A DNA stretch of 64,000 bases from Tetrapyrgos nigripes (GCA_013368315.1 JAACJM010000145.1:62001-126000); one strand, 5' to 3'. Positions 10,991 through 22,993 are shown, numbered from the stretch's first letter. Notes: generated from the letters alone by a model not told the origin. Numbers and translations are program-made.

Positions 10991-12908
10991 ATGTCCTCTG
11001 CCACCTCAGTGTCTAAGGCTGCAACCCAGTACGTCTCTCGATGCCACGGGGCGACTCATTCCGAGTCGCCGAGCTTTGAATCCTTTCACTTACTTCCTCA
11101 ACGTATATTTAGTAATCTCTAGTTTGATATCCAATGGGCCAGCATTGGTGAGTTGATATAATACTACAATCATTCTACTACTAACACTTCTGCCACTGAA
11201 TATATAGCTCTTCTGTTCTACGACTACGCCCTTACATTCCCAATGGAAGTTAAATACATCTGGGGTACTAAATATCAAAACTCTCTCGTCCTCTATATAC
11301 TCTGTCGCTATGCATTGCTTGTGAATGACCTTTACTTGCTGGCGATTTCAGGGCGGTTGACTACAAGAGTGCGTTTGCGTTACGTGCTCTGAAAATTCAA
11401 GTTCAAGTTCGTAACTAATATGAAATGGCACGACAGTGTGTTCTCTTAGGCAAACCCCTGCCTACATCGTTCTGATGCTCGCCAATTACTTATGGATATA
11501 GCTGCAACACTACGTACAAAATTATTGGAGCTCTCAGCGTCCTTGGCCGAGCCGCCGTAATCGGTACGTCGTCTGTTCCTTAGTTAACGTTCTTAATTCC
11601 CAAAATCCTGCCACTGAAACTTTCAAAACGCACACACGCACATTCGTACACTTACAGCCACATTCACTTTGCGAACCTGTCATCTTTGCGCGCAGCCGAA
11701 TCATCCTAGTTTATCTTTCTATTTTAGGGGCGATATGTGTAGCGCTTGATATTGTCAGTAAGACAACTCTGTCCAGTATTGGCACTGATGTGGCTAACTA
11801 GATCATGATGAACAGATTCATATACCTGGTTTACGTTGTGTTGGATCATCTAATATTCCAATGTAAGTACTACTGTTGTCAAAGGCTCTGATATCTGATG
11901 TCATCTTATAATTACTTCAAAGTGGTACGCCACAGTTTAGAAATCATTTTCGATTCATGCGCTTAGTAAAATTGTTATGATCATCATACCTGTGTCATAT
12001 ACGCAGCTAACAATCTCCTCTCAATCCTCATGGTCGTGTTCGAGTTTTCATCAGCAATTCTGACCATTGTTCGAAGCATTCAAGCGTTTCGCGCAGAGGG
12101 ATCACCTTGGAAAGCTCGGAAAGATGGGTTGAGTTACTTGATCTTCGAACAAGGTGCGTTAGCCTTATTGAAATGACATTAGTGTATACGTATCGCCGTC
12201 GTACTGATTCGAACGTCTGTATCCTCCGAAAAGGAATTGCGTATTTCAGGTTCGTTCTGCATTTAGTACTTAATAATCGGAGTTGAACCATCCGCTCATT
12301 TCGGCTCCATACGCGTATCTCAGTGTCGTTTCGTTATTCACAACTGCAGCAGTTGTGTTGAACTTTGTGAGTTTTCTCTCTCATCCCGTGATTGCTAGCC
12401 AAAGCTGGCGCTGATCAGTAAGGCCATCGGCCATCATTCTCTAGCGCGCACCTGTGAGAATGATTACTTTGGACGATCCACATCGGATCGTGCATTACTC
12501 ATGCTCATGCTCACTAAATATTCTAGTCTGAAGACTCCTCAATGCCCTGACCCTTCCGTGAGTCGGCATACACTCCCCTTCGCGCAGATCCTTATAGCCA
12601 TCTTTTTCCTTTGATCATGATTCTTACTACGTAGACTGTCCGGTCTACTATCCGCTCGCTTTCTCCTTCATTTGCGGAGGTGGAAGCACAACAATTCACC
12701 AAGTACGGAACTTTCTCCAAGTGGTGCTCAAACGCAAACAGGAAGCGGGATAGGTACTTTCCGTGCTGCCACAAACGCCATTTCTTCATCTCTTGATGAG
12801 TTTGGTGATGACCCGGTGGCTGTTATGAAAGACGGGGGGCGTGCAATTGTTTCAGATGACGTTGAAGCCAAGGTTGGTGGTAGTAGGGATATCGATGATG
12901 CAAATTGA
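10991..12908 (+). pseudogene. DUF6533-type multi-pass membrane protein gene, probably frame-damaged
   Basis: The start is chosen at 10991 (MSSATSVSKAATQ); an in-frame ATG lies further upstream in another frame, so the first exon is uncertain. Recognisable segments, separated by short introns, are LLFYDYALTFPMEVKYIWG (from about 11,206), YKIIGALSVLGRAAVI (about 11,515), TFTLRT then VIFARSRIILVYLSILG, IHIPGLRCVGSSNIP, a membrane segment NNLLSILMVVFEFSSAILT, YLIFEQG, VVSLFTTAAVVLNF and SGLLSARFLLHLRRW with a hydrophilic tail ending at 12908. This order is typical of Agaricomycete DUF6533 proteins with about 6-7 membrane helices and no known function. Two places break the frame: near 11,678 (TLRT to VIF), and before RLLNALTLP near 12,530, where a TGA stands in frame. 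Sequencing errors cannot be ruled out. Confidence 0.65.
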
Positions 12909-13376
12909 GGCGAGGGGAGTTTAGATCATTCGGCAACATCGTCGCAGGACACAATGGAAGAACTTGCAGCAAGTAGTCCCGGCGGTGACTTCTTGAGTCG
13001 GGCCGAAGGCAAAAAGCTCGTTCGCTTCTGAATACTATGTACTTACTAAGTGATACGGAGATGAAGAAAAGAGCAAGTAGCAAGTACTATCTAGCTACCA
13101 TTACTATTTATTCAACTTACAGTGAAGTTCCAGATCCTTGTAGCATGTACCTAGTATAAGAATTTGACTGACTTATTTATTTTAACCTCTGAGCCAAGTA
13201 ATAGCCTCTCAACGATGATATACCGACTGTGAAATGTTCGAATTACCTGGAACCAAACCTACTACCTTCCTGAGCGCTTTAGCTAACGTAGTAAAAGATT
13301 CGCCGGATACCTTCTTAGAATAGAACACAGGCCACAAGCATATCTCTTGGCAAGAAATTTACTGTACGAGGGTACT
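12909..13376. other. Intergenic stretch, nothing recognised
   Basis: It separates the DUF6533 gene from the peroxidase remnant. No coding signal or repeat was seen. Confidence 0.4.
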
Positions 13377-13493
13377 TGCTACTTAGACTTGGACGAGAAG
13401 GGTATTTCACTAAAAAATGTTCTGGTAGAGGGGGGATTTGTAACGGTAATGAATTCGCACCAGCAGGCTGAGGGAGAGGGCTTTGTTTTGTGA
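13377..13493 (+). pseudogene. 3' remnant of a second heme-peroxidase gene
   Basis: The translation contains DEKGISLKNVLVEGGFVTV and continues to a stop at 13491-13493. It matches the last residues of the intact peroxidase downstream (GEKAISLKNVQVEGELVTV, about 17,380-17,430). The similarity also runs into the untranslated region: both are followed by an agggagagGG-TTTGTTTT stretch and then a gacgttcttta block. No more of the gene is visible upstream, so only the 3' end of a duplicate survives. Confidence 0.75.
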
Positions 13494-15003
13494 CTGTAAG
13501 TACTACTTAGTAGTATCAATTTCGTATCAGATTGCGACGTTCTTTACTTAATCCTTTAGCGGCTAAAGCATGTCAAAGATCAGAGGATATGAATGTCCCG
13601 GTGAAGTGGAGATCTGCAAGTGTGGCGTAGCGGGACCGTGCACCCTGGTAAATACTTACATAAGCCTGAGTGTTTTACTGTCGGCCGATGCACAGTCAGA
13701 CTCTCGTCCTCCTCCTCCTTCTGCGCCTGCAAGAGCGACGTCTACCGCTACTACCACTACAGCTAGGGGTGCAGGTGTTGCGGGAGATGTGTGCGTGAGT
13801 ACCGAAGGTACGGCGGATGCAATGAGTATGGGTGCTATACCTAGTGTTACGGGCGCAGGGCCAGTGAGGTTGATGGCGGTGGTGGTAGTAACGCGACGGC
13901 TGGGATTGGGACGGGCAATAGAACTATGAGTGGGTGCTATGTACAGTAAGTATGTCTGGCCAAACTGTGACCTATTCTATACCTACATACTCATATGTCT
14001 TCCAAGTTACAGTGCATGACATTGGTACGATAGCTGGTTGAAGACTGGTAATAATCGATGTTACTGTCAGCTACTGTGTCGTATCTTATGATCCCTTCAA
14101 CTCAGTATTTTGAGTTCCCCATTGACATTTGTGATCTTTCATCTTTTGTCTTTCGCTGCTCGAGAGTGACTTTGGCGTGCTGGAGGGAATCGAAAGGCTG
14201 AAGGCTGCACTACCCTCACTCCCCTCACAGAACGAGCACAAGTAACTTGATCTTTTGGACCCGATGCTGCCAGTTGACCGTGAAGTGAATTCGTGAATTC
14301 GTTACCACTGCTAAGAACGTGAACTAGCATCAGTACTCAGTAAGCAGCATGTCCTTCTTGAAGGTGCCAATTCTACTACCAGTGATCGACGACAGGATCA
14401 TACTGCCCCCACTCAACGAATCAACATGGCATATTCAATAGTACCCGTAACCCGACTACTTTACAGGTCACGACGAGATCATAGATATGGATTAATCACT
14501 GCGTTTCGTCTTTACATTCTTTGATTTACTATACGAATAAACAGGGAGTCATTTGCTGAGCCTGTCGATGGAAAAACTCTGTCTAGAATTCCTCGTTTTA
14601 CCTTTAGAGGAGGGGGAACGAGTACAAGAAAACGATACCCATTTCGAATTCCATTCCATGGAAATTAGAATCAGAATTCACCAGCTTGAATATGGATTCA
14701 AATCCTCCTCACAACAACGACACGGATAGTGACGAACATCCAAGGTATTGCAATTGACAGGCTAATACCAACCCACAAAGCAGGGTCAGCTTAAATAGCC
14801 CCCTCCCTCCTCCTTCAACACTATCCTCAGCTACCCGGCACTCTCACTAAATCTCCACTTCTGGCAAGTGAACATAAACTATTCTCGACTGGCGGTGCCA
14901 TTCTCAGCTACTACCTACACATTCACTTGACTCGAACCATACTGACTGCCGGAGACCACCACGTTCACTATCAGCGTTCATTTTACTAGAGTCAATCATC
15001 AAC
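13494..15003. other. Intergenic region with peroxidase promoter; weak low-complexity frame at 13,570-13,929
   Basis: A plus-strand frame at 13,570-13,929 is open but low in complexity (Pro, Ala, Thr, Gly, Val) and has no recognised motif, so I do not call it a gene. The stretch just before 15,004 should hold the promoter of the heme peroxidase; a TATA-like TTAAATAG lies at 14,791, about 210 bp upstream of the ATG. Confidence 0.35.
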
Positions 15004-17445
15004 ATGGTTCATCAACGTACACCCAATCTCAGTCTCGGATCGTCGTTGACCTTGTCGTTATCTCTTACATCTTTAGTGCCGGTAATGGGTTACCCTTGTC
15101 CAATCAATCACCCCGTCGCTCACTGGGCTCGTGTGCACACTGCCCGCGCTGTCGATACCAGTGGCACTCAGCTTTCTACTAGACCTATGATGTCCCTCCC
15201 TTGGCCTTATTCCCCTCTAATCCACTTTGAAGAAGATCTCCTCTACGAAAGTCGTGCACTCTTTGGGTTTATAAGTCCATGTTTTATTAGGGAGAATAGT
15301 ACAACGGCGGCGGAGTGGGTTAGGTTGGTGAGTCCACCTAACATTACATCTACTGATATACAAGTTCTCTTTTCATTTACAATGATTTTTGGATTATTTC
15401 TTGATACTTAGGCATATCACGACATGTCCACACACGACGTCAACACTGGTCTTGGAGGACTTGATGCGAGTATTCGATTCGAGTTGGACAGACCTGAGGT
15501 GTGTACTAATTTGGACTGTACTCAACACGCTCCAACCGTCAAGTTTTAATCTATTCCATTCTACCGTGTTCTTATTTACTTTCATTACGCATATAGAACG
15601 TAGGAATCGGTATGACTAACGCCATGGACGATTTCAGTAATTTTCAATCGCCTGTTATAAGCAGTAAGTCTCGCTCTTCATCTTCTAATTCTCGACCAAA
15701 TTCATTTATTCATATACCTTTCTCCTACCCAGTGTCCGACGCCATAGCCCTAGGAACCGTCTTTTCCTTCGCTGCCTGTGGCGCTCCGTACCTCATCCCC
15801 TACCGAGGCGGTCGAATAGACGCTACATCCTCCGGGCCCGCTGGCGTTCCTGAGCCTACACAACCCATCGAAACGCATATTCAGAAATTTGCGAATCAAG
15901 GTTTTAATAAGGAAGAGATGATTAGTTTGGTTGCGTGTGGGCATGCATTAGGTGGGGTTGCAAAGGTTGATTTCCAGGACATGTTTGAAGGGAGGGAAGG
16001 GGATTTTGGATCGTTTACGGATGTTGAGGCGCCTCCGCAGATGTATAATCATTCGATGTGAGTCAACCTGGTGATGCTGATACCGACAAGTTCCACTTGC
16101 TGAAATTTTGTCCTTACCCTTCCTTATACTTCTCGCGACTCGCCTCGAACAGTGTAACCGCCTACCTCGATGGGACGACTCAAAACCCTCTGGTCGTTAG
16201 CAAAAATCAAACCTTCAGGTCGGATGGGAGGATTTTTGCGAGTGATGGAAATGTTACTATGCAAAAGTAAGTAGTACTTAGTCTTCTCTTTCCTTCCTTC
16301 TGTTCCTCCTTCCTTTCCTTTCCTTTCCTTCTCCCTTCCATTTATTTCCCTCATACTTACTACACTGACCATGAGTCACCGACGCTTACTATACAATACG
16401 TAGACTTTCCTCACAAGAAATCTTCGACTCAACATGCAAATCTCTCATCGAACGAATGATTCACACTGTACCCAAAGACGTTTCCCTTACAGACGTTATC
16501 TTACCTATTCAAAATAAAGTTGGACTGGCTATGTTGTCAGTTTCAACTGACCCGGGGAAGGAGGATGCTCTTCTGCTGACGACTTCGTTGCGGGTAAGTC
16601 AAGTCATTTGGATCCATCCTCAATGATCGCATACTGAACTTGGTTCACACGAAAACAATAAATAATAAATTCAGACCATCGATTTGCCAGACAATCCTGC
16701 CAGGACGGTCACTGTTTTCTGGACTGATCGTCGGAACTCCTCTTCACCATCCTGCCCATCATCAGGCTGCTCCTCCCCAGCCTCCTCTATCGTACCCATC
16801 ATCGCCGAAGGCGAAAACGGTGAATTCGTCACCTCTGGCTTTCCTTTCCTCGGGTACAAAGCTGTCGTTTATGGATTTAACGCGAGTATCAATGCGTCTA
16901 CGTCTGTAGATAAGTTTTGGTTTGAGATAGACGAGCATCAAGGCCAGGAGAAAGTAGTGATTGATAACGGGGGAACAAAATACGTGATTGAACAAGACGA
17001 GGTCTTGTTTGATCCTGTGAGGAGCGTGAGGAGGCCTGATTCTGATGGGGACTTGTTGAAAGGGAGTTTGTCGATTACGATTGCGGTGAGTGGCCTATTG
17101 CATCTTTGTTTTCTGATCAGTGCTGATGTACAGCAATGGACTCCCCAGGTTCGCGAAAATCCATCCCCATCCCCATTTTCCTCATCCTCAATATCAAAAC
17201 TCTCCCTCCAAACATTCAACCCTCACACCCAATCACCCCAATTCATACCATCTATCGATATCGTCGATGTTCCATTAGATACGAATATTCCATCTAGAGC
17301 TGGATATGCCTTTCATACAGTGAACATTGACCCAGGGAATACTTTTATTGATGTTTTTGCTGATACGCTTGATGGAGGCGAGAAGGCGATATCGTTGAAG
17401 AATGTTCAGGTGGAAGGGGAGCTCGTGACGGTGGTGAATTCTTAG
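15004..17445 (+). CDS. Secreted heme peroxidase of the plant/fungal superfamily, 609 aa, 8 exons
   Basis: Exons read 15004-15327, 15412-15498, 15597-15663, 15733-16057, 16153-16266, 16404-16593, 16675-17085 and 17134-17445; all junctions are GT-AG and the total stays in frame (609 codons plus stop). A signal peptide is likely: residues 1-29 contain a Leu/Ser-rich hydrophobic run after MVHQRTPNL. The heme core shows distal Arg and His in WVRLAYHDMSTHD, a calcium-site-like GGLDASIRFEL, AACGAPYLIPYRGGRID and the proximal His in ACGHALGG. Members oxidise phenols, dyes or other donors with hydrogen peroxide outside the cell. The protein is much longer than typical class II peroxidases (about 350 aa): the C-terminal half, about 290 aa, is a separate unrecognised domain with Ser/Pro-rich parts. 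I saw no evidence for a manganese- or lignin-peroxidase site. A remnant of a second copy lies at 13.4 kb. Confidence 0.85.
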
Positions 17446-17692
17446 TAGGAGAGGCAAGGGAGAGGGGTTTGTTTTATAGCTAGTAGGATGTACTAGTCGT
17501 AAATTCTGACGTTCTTTACCGGTATTCCTTTGTCGACTAAAGTCTTCGTCATTTTGCGTCCATAAGTGTCAAAGTCACAAGAGAGCTCAATGACATACGA
17601 GATGTCTTCACTTCAACCGTGATGGAAAACAGAAAAAGATGCAAGTGAAATAAGGTAGCATGTACGATAAATACAAGCTGGGAGTACCTACT
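17446..17692. other. Short intergenic region between convergent genes
   Basis: It holds the 3' ends of the peroxidase (plus) and the F-box-like gene (minus). The first part matches the region after the peroxidase remnant at 13.5 kb. Confidence 0.4.
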
Positions 17693-19560
17693 TCAGACGG
17701 TAGACCGACCCTGATGAACGGCTTCCATTGCCTGAAAAGCCCTAGCGCAATCAAGGAAAAGAGCACAAGAATACGCATTAAACTGGATTTCGAGGTTCCC
17801 TTCTGTCCGTGTCCTTCGGTCTACCGTCTGTAAGCCAGTATGAATCAGAAATTTGCCTAAACAAAAGCAATACTAAGTATCATTGACTCACCATGAGCTT
17901 TGAACATATGAACACCAGTTTCTCAACTTCGACAGGTAGCACTCTTCCCAACTCCTCGAAACTGGACCGTTAACCAACCAAAAGGTAACCACTAGCTATC
18001 CTCAGGTCCTCTTCCTCCTCTGTCATATCAGGCTTGTCCTGGATCTCCAACGATATATCTTTCACCTTTCCAAATATCTGGAGAGCGACGGTCCCGAATA
18101 GCAAGCAACGAGGTCAAGGCAAAGATATCGGGTAATTTGGCGACAAATCGTAACCAAGGTTTCGGTATCTTCTCCGGTGCCAGTCCAGCGAGCCAGTTTT
18201 TGCTCGGCACCCGAACTACATTGATATCGTGCAAGCTAATTCTCTCCAGCGTAAGATGCCTTTCGACCATGTCCTTGAAGTCCAACAGTCCCTGTGCATA
18301 CGTACGCAGGCCTCTCAGACTCAGCATTTGTATATGACGCAATCCAGGGCAGTAGGGCTTCATCTAGAAAGGGAGAGAAACCGGCAGGCCAGAAGGATGA
18401 CCAATGTACACATTCCCGCTACCATCGCCGCCAGCGCTAGCGCCTGCAAAACCAAGCATATCCAATTTGGCTCCGCGTTGGAGGACAGTGAGGATCAAGC
18501 TGTATAGCAGTGTTGTGTCTGTGTTAGGAGGCATAGTCCGGATATCTACAGTGAAATGGATGTACTTCAGAGAGATGTCCTCAGGTGGGAGTTGCATCAA
18601 CGAACGAATGGGGATGGTTAAATAATAGGGACAAGGGACACGCAGATTTGGGGACGGGTGCTGCGCAGTTGCGTTGAACAACTCGGCTTGCTCTGACCAT
18701 TGCCCTAGCAAATTGGCATGCTTGTAATCAAGAGATTGAAGTTGCGGACATCTGTGAAGTAGGTTGATGAACAGCTGGTCGAATAGCTGATATTCGCTGT
18801 TGTCGTAGGCTCTTCGGGGTTGAAGCATACGACCAAACTGGATGATCCTGTCAAAAGTCGTGTCAAGAATAGTCAGAGTGCGAGCAATCGTGCACGACAA
18901 ATATGGCCACTTGAACCACTGCACGATATGTGCATATCTAGACAACGCACTCCTCACTTTAGATATGTCGTCTGGACTCTCCGGGTCCACCCACAAGCTG
19001 GCATTAAAATCAGACAACATAGAGATCATTCATCGAAGGCCAGCTTACACGATGCAGCGGAACAGCCACGGGAGGTATATGCTTCGTAGTTTTTTGTTGA
19101 CGAGGGTTATACGATACAACGAGTGGTGTCCATTCAGCCGACGGTGGATTTGGATTCATGGTAATGCAATACGAAAAATCTGCCCAAGAGGTTTTTGCGA
19201 TTCTTGATAGTATCTCGTCGGGCAGTCACATCCTCTCAAATAGAGACAATTCGCCATCTCCAGAAGATGAGGGCATCTAAACAAGCCAGAAATTCCAGTG
19301 AAGAGCTATATACCATATAGATGAGGACTTACTGCTTCAGCCTCGTTCTTTTGGCCTTCTGACAATATCCCTCCATAGCCATCTACGACCCTACTTCCGA
19401 CGGGCATCAGACTCCTGGACTGCCCCACAGAATCTCCGACATTGCTTCCTTTAGTCCCGTAGTGCTAAAGAGCGAGACCATGATGGTAGGAAAAGATAAT
19501 GTTCAGCCAAAGTCCAGAGCTCGTGTCCATTTTTAGCACGCGTTTGCGTTGACAGGCTCC
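17693..19560 (-). CDS. F-box-like / leucine-rich hypothetical protein
   Basis: Exon-like segments on the minus strand, in order: HYGTKGSNVGDSVGQSRSL near 19,450; CPHLLEMANCLYLRGCDCP near 19,250; a long open stretch at 19,029-18,364 (with SLDYKHANLLGQW, ISLKYIHFTVDI and LQRGAKLDMLGFAG); then HIQMLSLRGLRTYAQ, MVERHLTLERISL and LTSLLAIRDRRS down to about 18,090. A further frame reads KVKDISLEIQDKPDMTEEEE, and a last exon gives EELGRVLPVEVEKLVFIC then AYSCALFLDCARAFQ, ending at 17,693. The pattern of short Leu-rich segments following a weak N-terminal helix is usual for the expanded mushroom F-box proteins, which select targets for SCF ubiquitin ligases. The F-box itself is not convincing. Frames change near 18,070-18,110, so the gene may be damaged or carry an intron I could not place. 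Confidence 0.5.
17694..17830. repeat. 137-bp segment bounded by a perfect 15-bp inverted repeat
   Basis: CAGACGGTAGACCGA at 17694-17708 is the exact reverse complement of TCGGTCTACCGTCTG at 17816-17830. On the minus strand, the left arm supplies a splice acceptor (CAG) and the right arm supplies the stop codon of the putative last exon of the F-box-like gene. Confidence 0.75.
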
Positions 19561-20850
19561 AACATCCTCTTCCTCTTTAAATTTGTCAGACCCAACGCCG
19601 CCAACACCAAAGACTGCTTACCCTTCCTTGCACGAAGAAACGAAGCCTACTGCGTGTCAATCCTACAAGCAAGACCTGAGTAGGACGAAACTTCATTGGA
19701 CAATGACGCGAGAGAAAACTGGAAGTCCTTTTTTGGTAGGTGATTTTGGATTGACTAGGGATGTCCAGGTACATTTTCCCCCTTTGCATGGAAACGTTGT
19801 TCATTGGCTATCCAAAGCATCGATTGAAGGAACATCCCTGAGGCCATACCACTTCCTGGTTTTGACGATATGTGGGCGTCGCCGACAACTCTTTCGTTCC
19901 ATCAAGCACACCTCGTCTCTGGAAAAACAAGTAAACCAGTCATCAGGCGATAAGAAAATTGTATGGTTCTTGTCAAACACGGTTGGATAGGACATGAGGA
20001 GGAAAGAGCGTTGTCGTCTCTGTTGTTGAAGACAGAGTGAGTCAAATGTTCCATTTGCAGTCTTCTCGTACAATTCTTGTTTCCATCTTGCACTGCGGTT
20101 TTCAAGTTGTTGGGTATTTTGTCCTTACGTTGTGCCATCCTGTCTTCAAATGTTTACCATTCCCGCTGGCCGCATCCATAGTGACCAACAACGCACCAGA
20201 GTCTATCAGCGCTCATGCGCATGGCGATCCTCGCACCCACGGCTATACGCTCGTAACCTTTCGCGGATGCTTTCTTTCAGGTATCAATCCTCTGACGCAT
20301 CGTGTGAGAGCCAGACTCGTCGACGTCATCATCCTGTGCCTGCACAGCGAGGCTCGAGCTTTGAAGCGGTGCTCGATATATGAAGGTCTGCGTCACCTTA
20401 TGCAAACGTTCAACATTTGCAATGTTTGCTTATCACCCCTTTGATTGTAGATAAGAGTCTCCAATATTGCTGCCTCAAGCTGGGATGTTTCGTCATGCAT
20501 GAACCTCGCAATCACCGTTTCATGGACTAGAGCGGATGTGGTTTAGCAGTCATACCTGCGAGACCAACGAATTTGAAGGTCCACAGAGGTCAAGAAGCAC
20601 GCAGAAGATCGTCGATTGTGACTCAAAACGGCAATAAGAAGAGTTCTCCCACTGCGTCTCAGGGTCCTGTTCACTAGATGGAGCTTACTGCGGAGCCTTT
20701 GTATAACGTGCTATATATGTCCAGGAGAAGGCACCAGCGAAATTGGGCGACGAGCGCACGGAATCATACCAGCTAAAAATAGCTGGAATGTTGCTACTTC
20801 GTCAGTCACCTTGCATCGAGGTGACGAAACCCTGAGGACGGAGATGACGC
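19561..20850. other. No supported gene
   Basis: Frames are open on both strands at 19,583-19,990 (plus), 19,586-20,138 (minus) and 20,037-20,444 (plus), but they overlap one another, carry no recognised motif and show no clear intron logic. It may include the upstream region of the minus-strand F-box-like gene and of the aspartic peptidase. Confidence 0.35.
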
Positions 20851-20858
20851 ATATAAAA
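20851..20858 (+). promoter_or_regulatory. TATA box of the aspartic peptidase gene
   Basis: ATATAAAA lies 91 bp upstream of the ATG at 20942, a normal distance for a fungal TATA with a leader of about 60 nt. Confidence 0.6.
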
Positions 20859-20941
20859 AGCTGGAGAGTGCAGTGGTATCTTCAAGTTACCATCTTTCTT
20901 TTCTCCCATTCTCGCTACTAGTCCCGAACAACCACAGCATC

Positions 20942-22709
20942 ATGCCTTCCATCTCTTTTACGACTGCCCTCTCACGCACAAAGCCCGTCACCCACTTCAA
21001 GCACATTGTCCAGCATGACAAGGCTCGTGCACAGAAGGTTTTGGCTGGACGATGCCCCATGGGTCCTGTTGGCATCCAAGAGCTCAGGAAGAGACGCCAC
21101 CACCATGGTCACCACTCCACCTCTGGCGGTACGACTGGCTCCGCCCCACTCCCTTCTGCCCCAGCTACTTCTGGTGATACTATTGACGTTACTGATGCTG
21201 GTGAGCCTTTCCCCCCGACGTTGCTGATGACTTGAACCTCTGTGTATTGACTATTTTCAACGTATGTAGCCGTCACCTATACTGCCTCTGTCGGTGTCGG
21301 GAACCCGGTCACTCAGTTCACTCTCTTGATCGACACTGGGAGTTCCAACACTTGGGTTGGCGCAGGCAAGAAGTACACCCCAACTTCGACCAGCAAGAGG
21401 TAAGTGAATGGAAGCACTATGCTGAAGTCTTAACTGACTGAGTTTTCGTAGTACTCGTCACACCGTCGTAAGCACTCTTATCGGGCCGTTTGCGTCAATT
21501 AACATTGTGCTCACGAAATTTCATAGAACGTCAGCTATGGCTCTGGTCAATTCTCTGGCACTGAATGTGAGCTGTCCTCTTTGATGATGTTTTCTTCCTG
21601 CTCTGAGCCAATGGTTTTTAGTCACCGATACGGTCGATCTTGGAGAAGATCTTGTTATCCAAAATCAGTCGATTGGTGTTTCCTCTCAAGCTCAAGGCTT
21701 CAATGACGTTGATGGTATCCTTGGGTGTGTCACTTCGCTACCTGTTGACTTCAGAAGGCCTAATTAGGGATACGCAGTATTGGTCCTGTAGACCTTACTC
21801 AAGGCACTGTCGAGGGTGAGGGCACAATTCCCACTGTCACCGACAATCTCCTGTCCCAGGGCACCATTTCGACCGAGTCCATTGGTATCTTCTATCAGCC
21901 TACTACAGACGCTAATTTGCCTAACGGTGAATTGACTTTTGGAGGCGTGGATGATTCCAAGTGTGTTTTCAAATATTTCCACTTTACTCCCAATTTGACG
22001 AAACTTCTTTCCAGAGTCCAAGGCGAAGTCACCTTCGTTCCTATCACGTCTACCTCTCCAGCAAGCAACTATTGGGGTATTGACCAAGACGTCCAGTACG
22101 ATGGAAACACTATCCTGTCAAGCTCTGGAATCGTCGACACTGGAACCACTCTCGTTTTGATCGCTACGGATGCATTCCAGGCCTACCAAAAAGCCACTGG
22201 GGGCCAAATGGACCAGTAAGATCGTAATTTTCACTGTTGGGTGTTACCTGCTGACGGCGACTTTTGATTGTAGATCCACCGGTCTTCTCACCTTCACTGA
22301 ACAACAGTTCAACAACCTCCAGAACTTGGACTTTGTGATTGGTGGGGTGAGTTCTGTCCAATTGTTCTCATATATCTTCAGCTAGGTTCTGATCTGCATG
22401 TCGCTTTCAGACAACCTTCAGCTTGACGCCCAACGCCCAAATCTGGCCTCGTAACCTCAATTCCACCCTCGGTGGAGATGCCAACAAGATTTATTCCATT
22501 GTGTCTGATCTTGGTAACGACAGTGGTACTGGCCTCGATTTTATCAGTACGTGGCTTCATCTTTTATCAGACGTAGTTGTGCTAATAACCTCTCTCTGTA
22601 TCCTCTAGACGGATTCGCCTTCCTTCAGCGTTTCTACAGCGTGTACGACACCACCAACAGCCAAGTCGGTATTGCTGAGACCGAGTTTACTAATGCTGAG
22701 ACCAACTGA
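20942..22709 (+). CDS. Aspartic peptidase of the A1 (pepsin/polyporopepsin) family, 413 aa, 10 exons
   Basis: Exons: 20942-21200, 21270-21399, 21452-21467 (16 nt), 21527-21566, 21622-21724, 21778-21960, 22015-22215, 22274-22346, 22411-22546 and 22609-22709; all have GT-AG junctions and sum to 414 codons with the stop. Both catalytic motifs are present: LLIDTGSSNTWVG (first Asp, about residue 108) and SSGIVDTGTTLVL (second Asp). Flap-region SYGSGQFSG and the FGGVD segment fit the family. These enzymes cut peptide bonds at acid pH. The N-terminus is odd: MPSISFTTALSRTKPVTHF lacks a hydrophobic signal sequence, and residues 30-60 are basic and His-rich (RKRRHHHGHH). It may be a leaderless cytosolic or vacuolar form, or the true first exon may lie upstream. 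Splice fit is excellent and the family call is firm. Confidence 0.9.
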
Positions 22710-22936
22710 AGAGTTGGCTAGTGAATGAATGATTTATTTGTTACGAACTTGAATGCTTTTTGAAGGACATGTATGGTACTCTTGGAATCGCTTGTAATTT
22801 TGTTGTAGATTTTGACTGGAGAAATGTAATGATTTCCAGTTGATGGCGGTCAGAAATGTGATTCTATGTTGACGCGACTTGAGTTCTACCACCACTGCCT
22901 GCGATCTCAAGGCTCTCCGTTATTCCTTTGCGCCAA

Positions 22937-22993
22937 ATGCCTCTCCGTCTACCGTATGCCTCTCCGTCTACCGTATGCCCCTCCGTCAACGTT
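22937..22993. repeat. Three tandem copies of a 19-bp unit
   Basis: The unit ATGCCTCTCCGTCTACCGT occurs twice exactly and once with changes (22975-22993). It lies 0.2 kb after the aspartic peptidase stop, in the untranslated or intergenic region. Part of it (CCGTCTACCGT) echoes the inverted-repeat arm at 17.8 kb. Confidence 0.8.

Noticed and set aside
13570..13929. Plus-strand frame of 119 codons after the peroxidase remnant
   Set aside because: Low complexity (Pro, Ala, Thr, Val) and no recognised relatives.
17696..22993. Treating the CCGTCTACCGT word at 17.8 kb and the 19-bp repeat at 22.9 kb as one repeat family
   Set aside because: Only about 11 bp is shared and the surroundings differ.
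22937..22993. Reading the three 19-bp units as a CRISPR array
   Set aside because: Units are directly adjacent with no spacers, and the host is a eukaryote.
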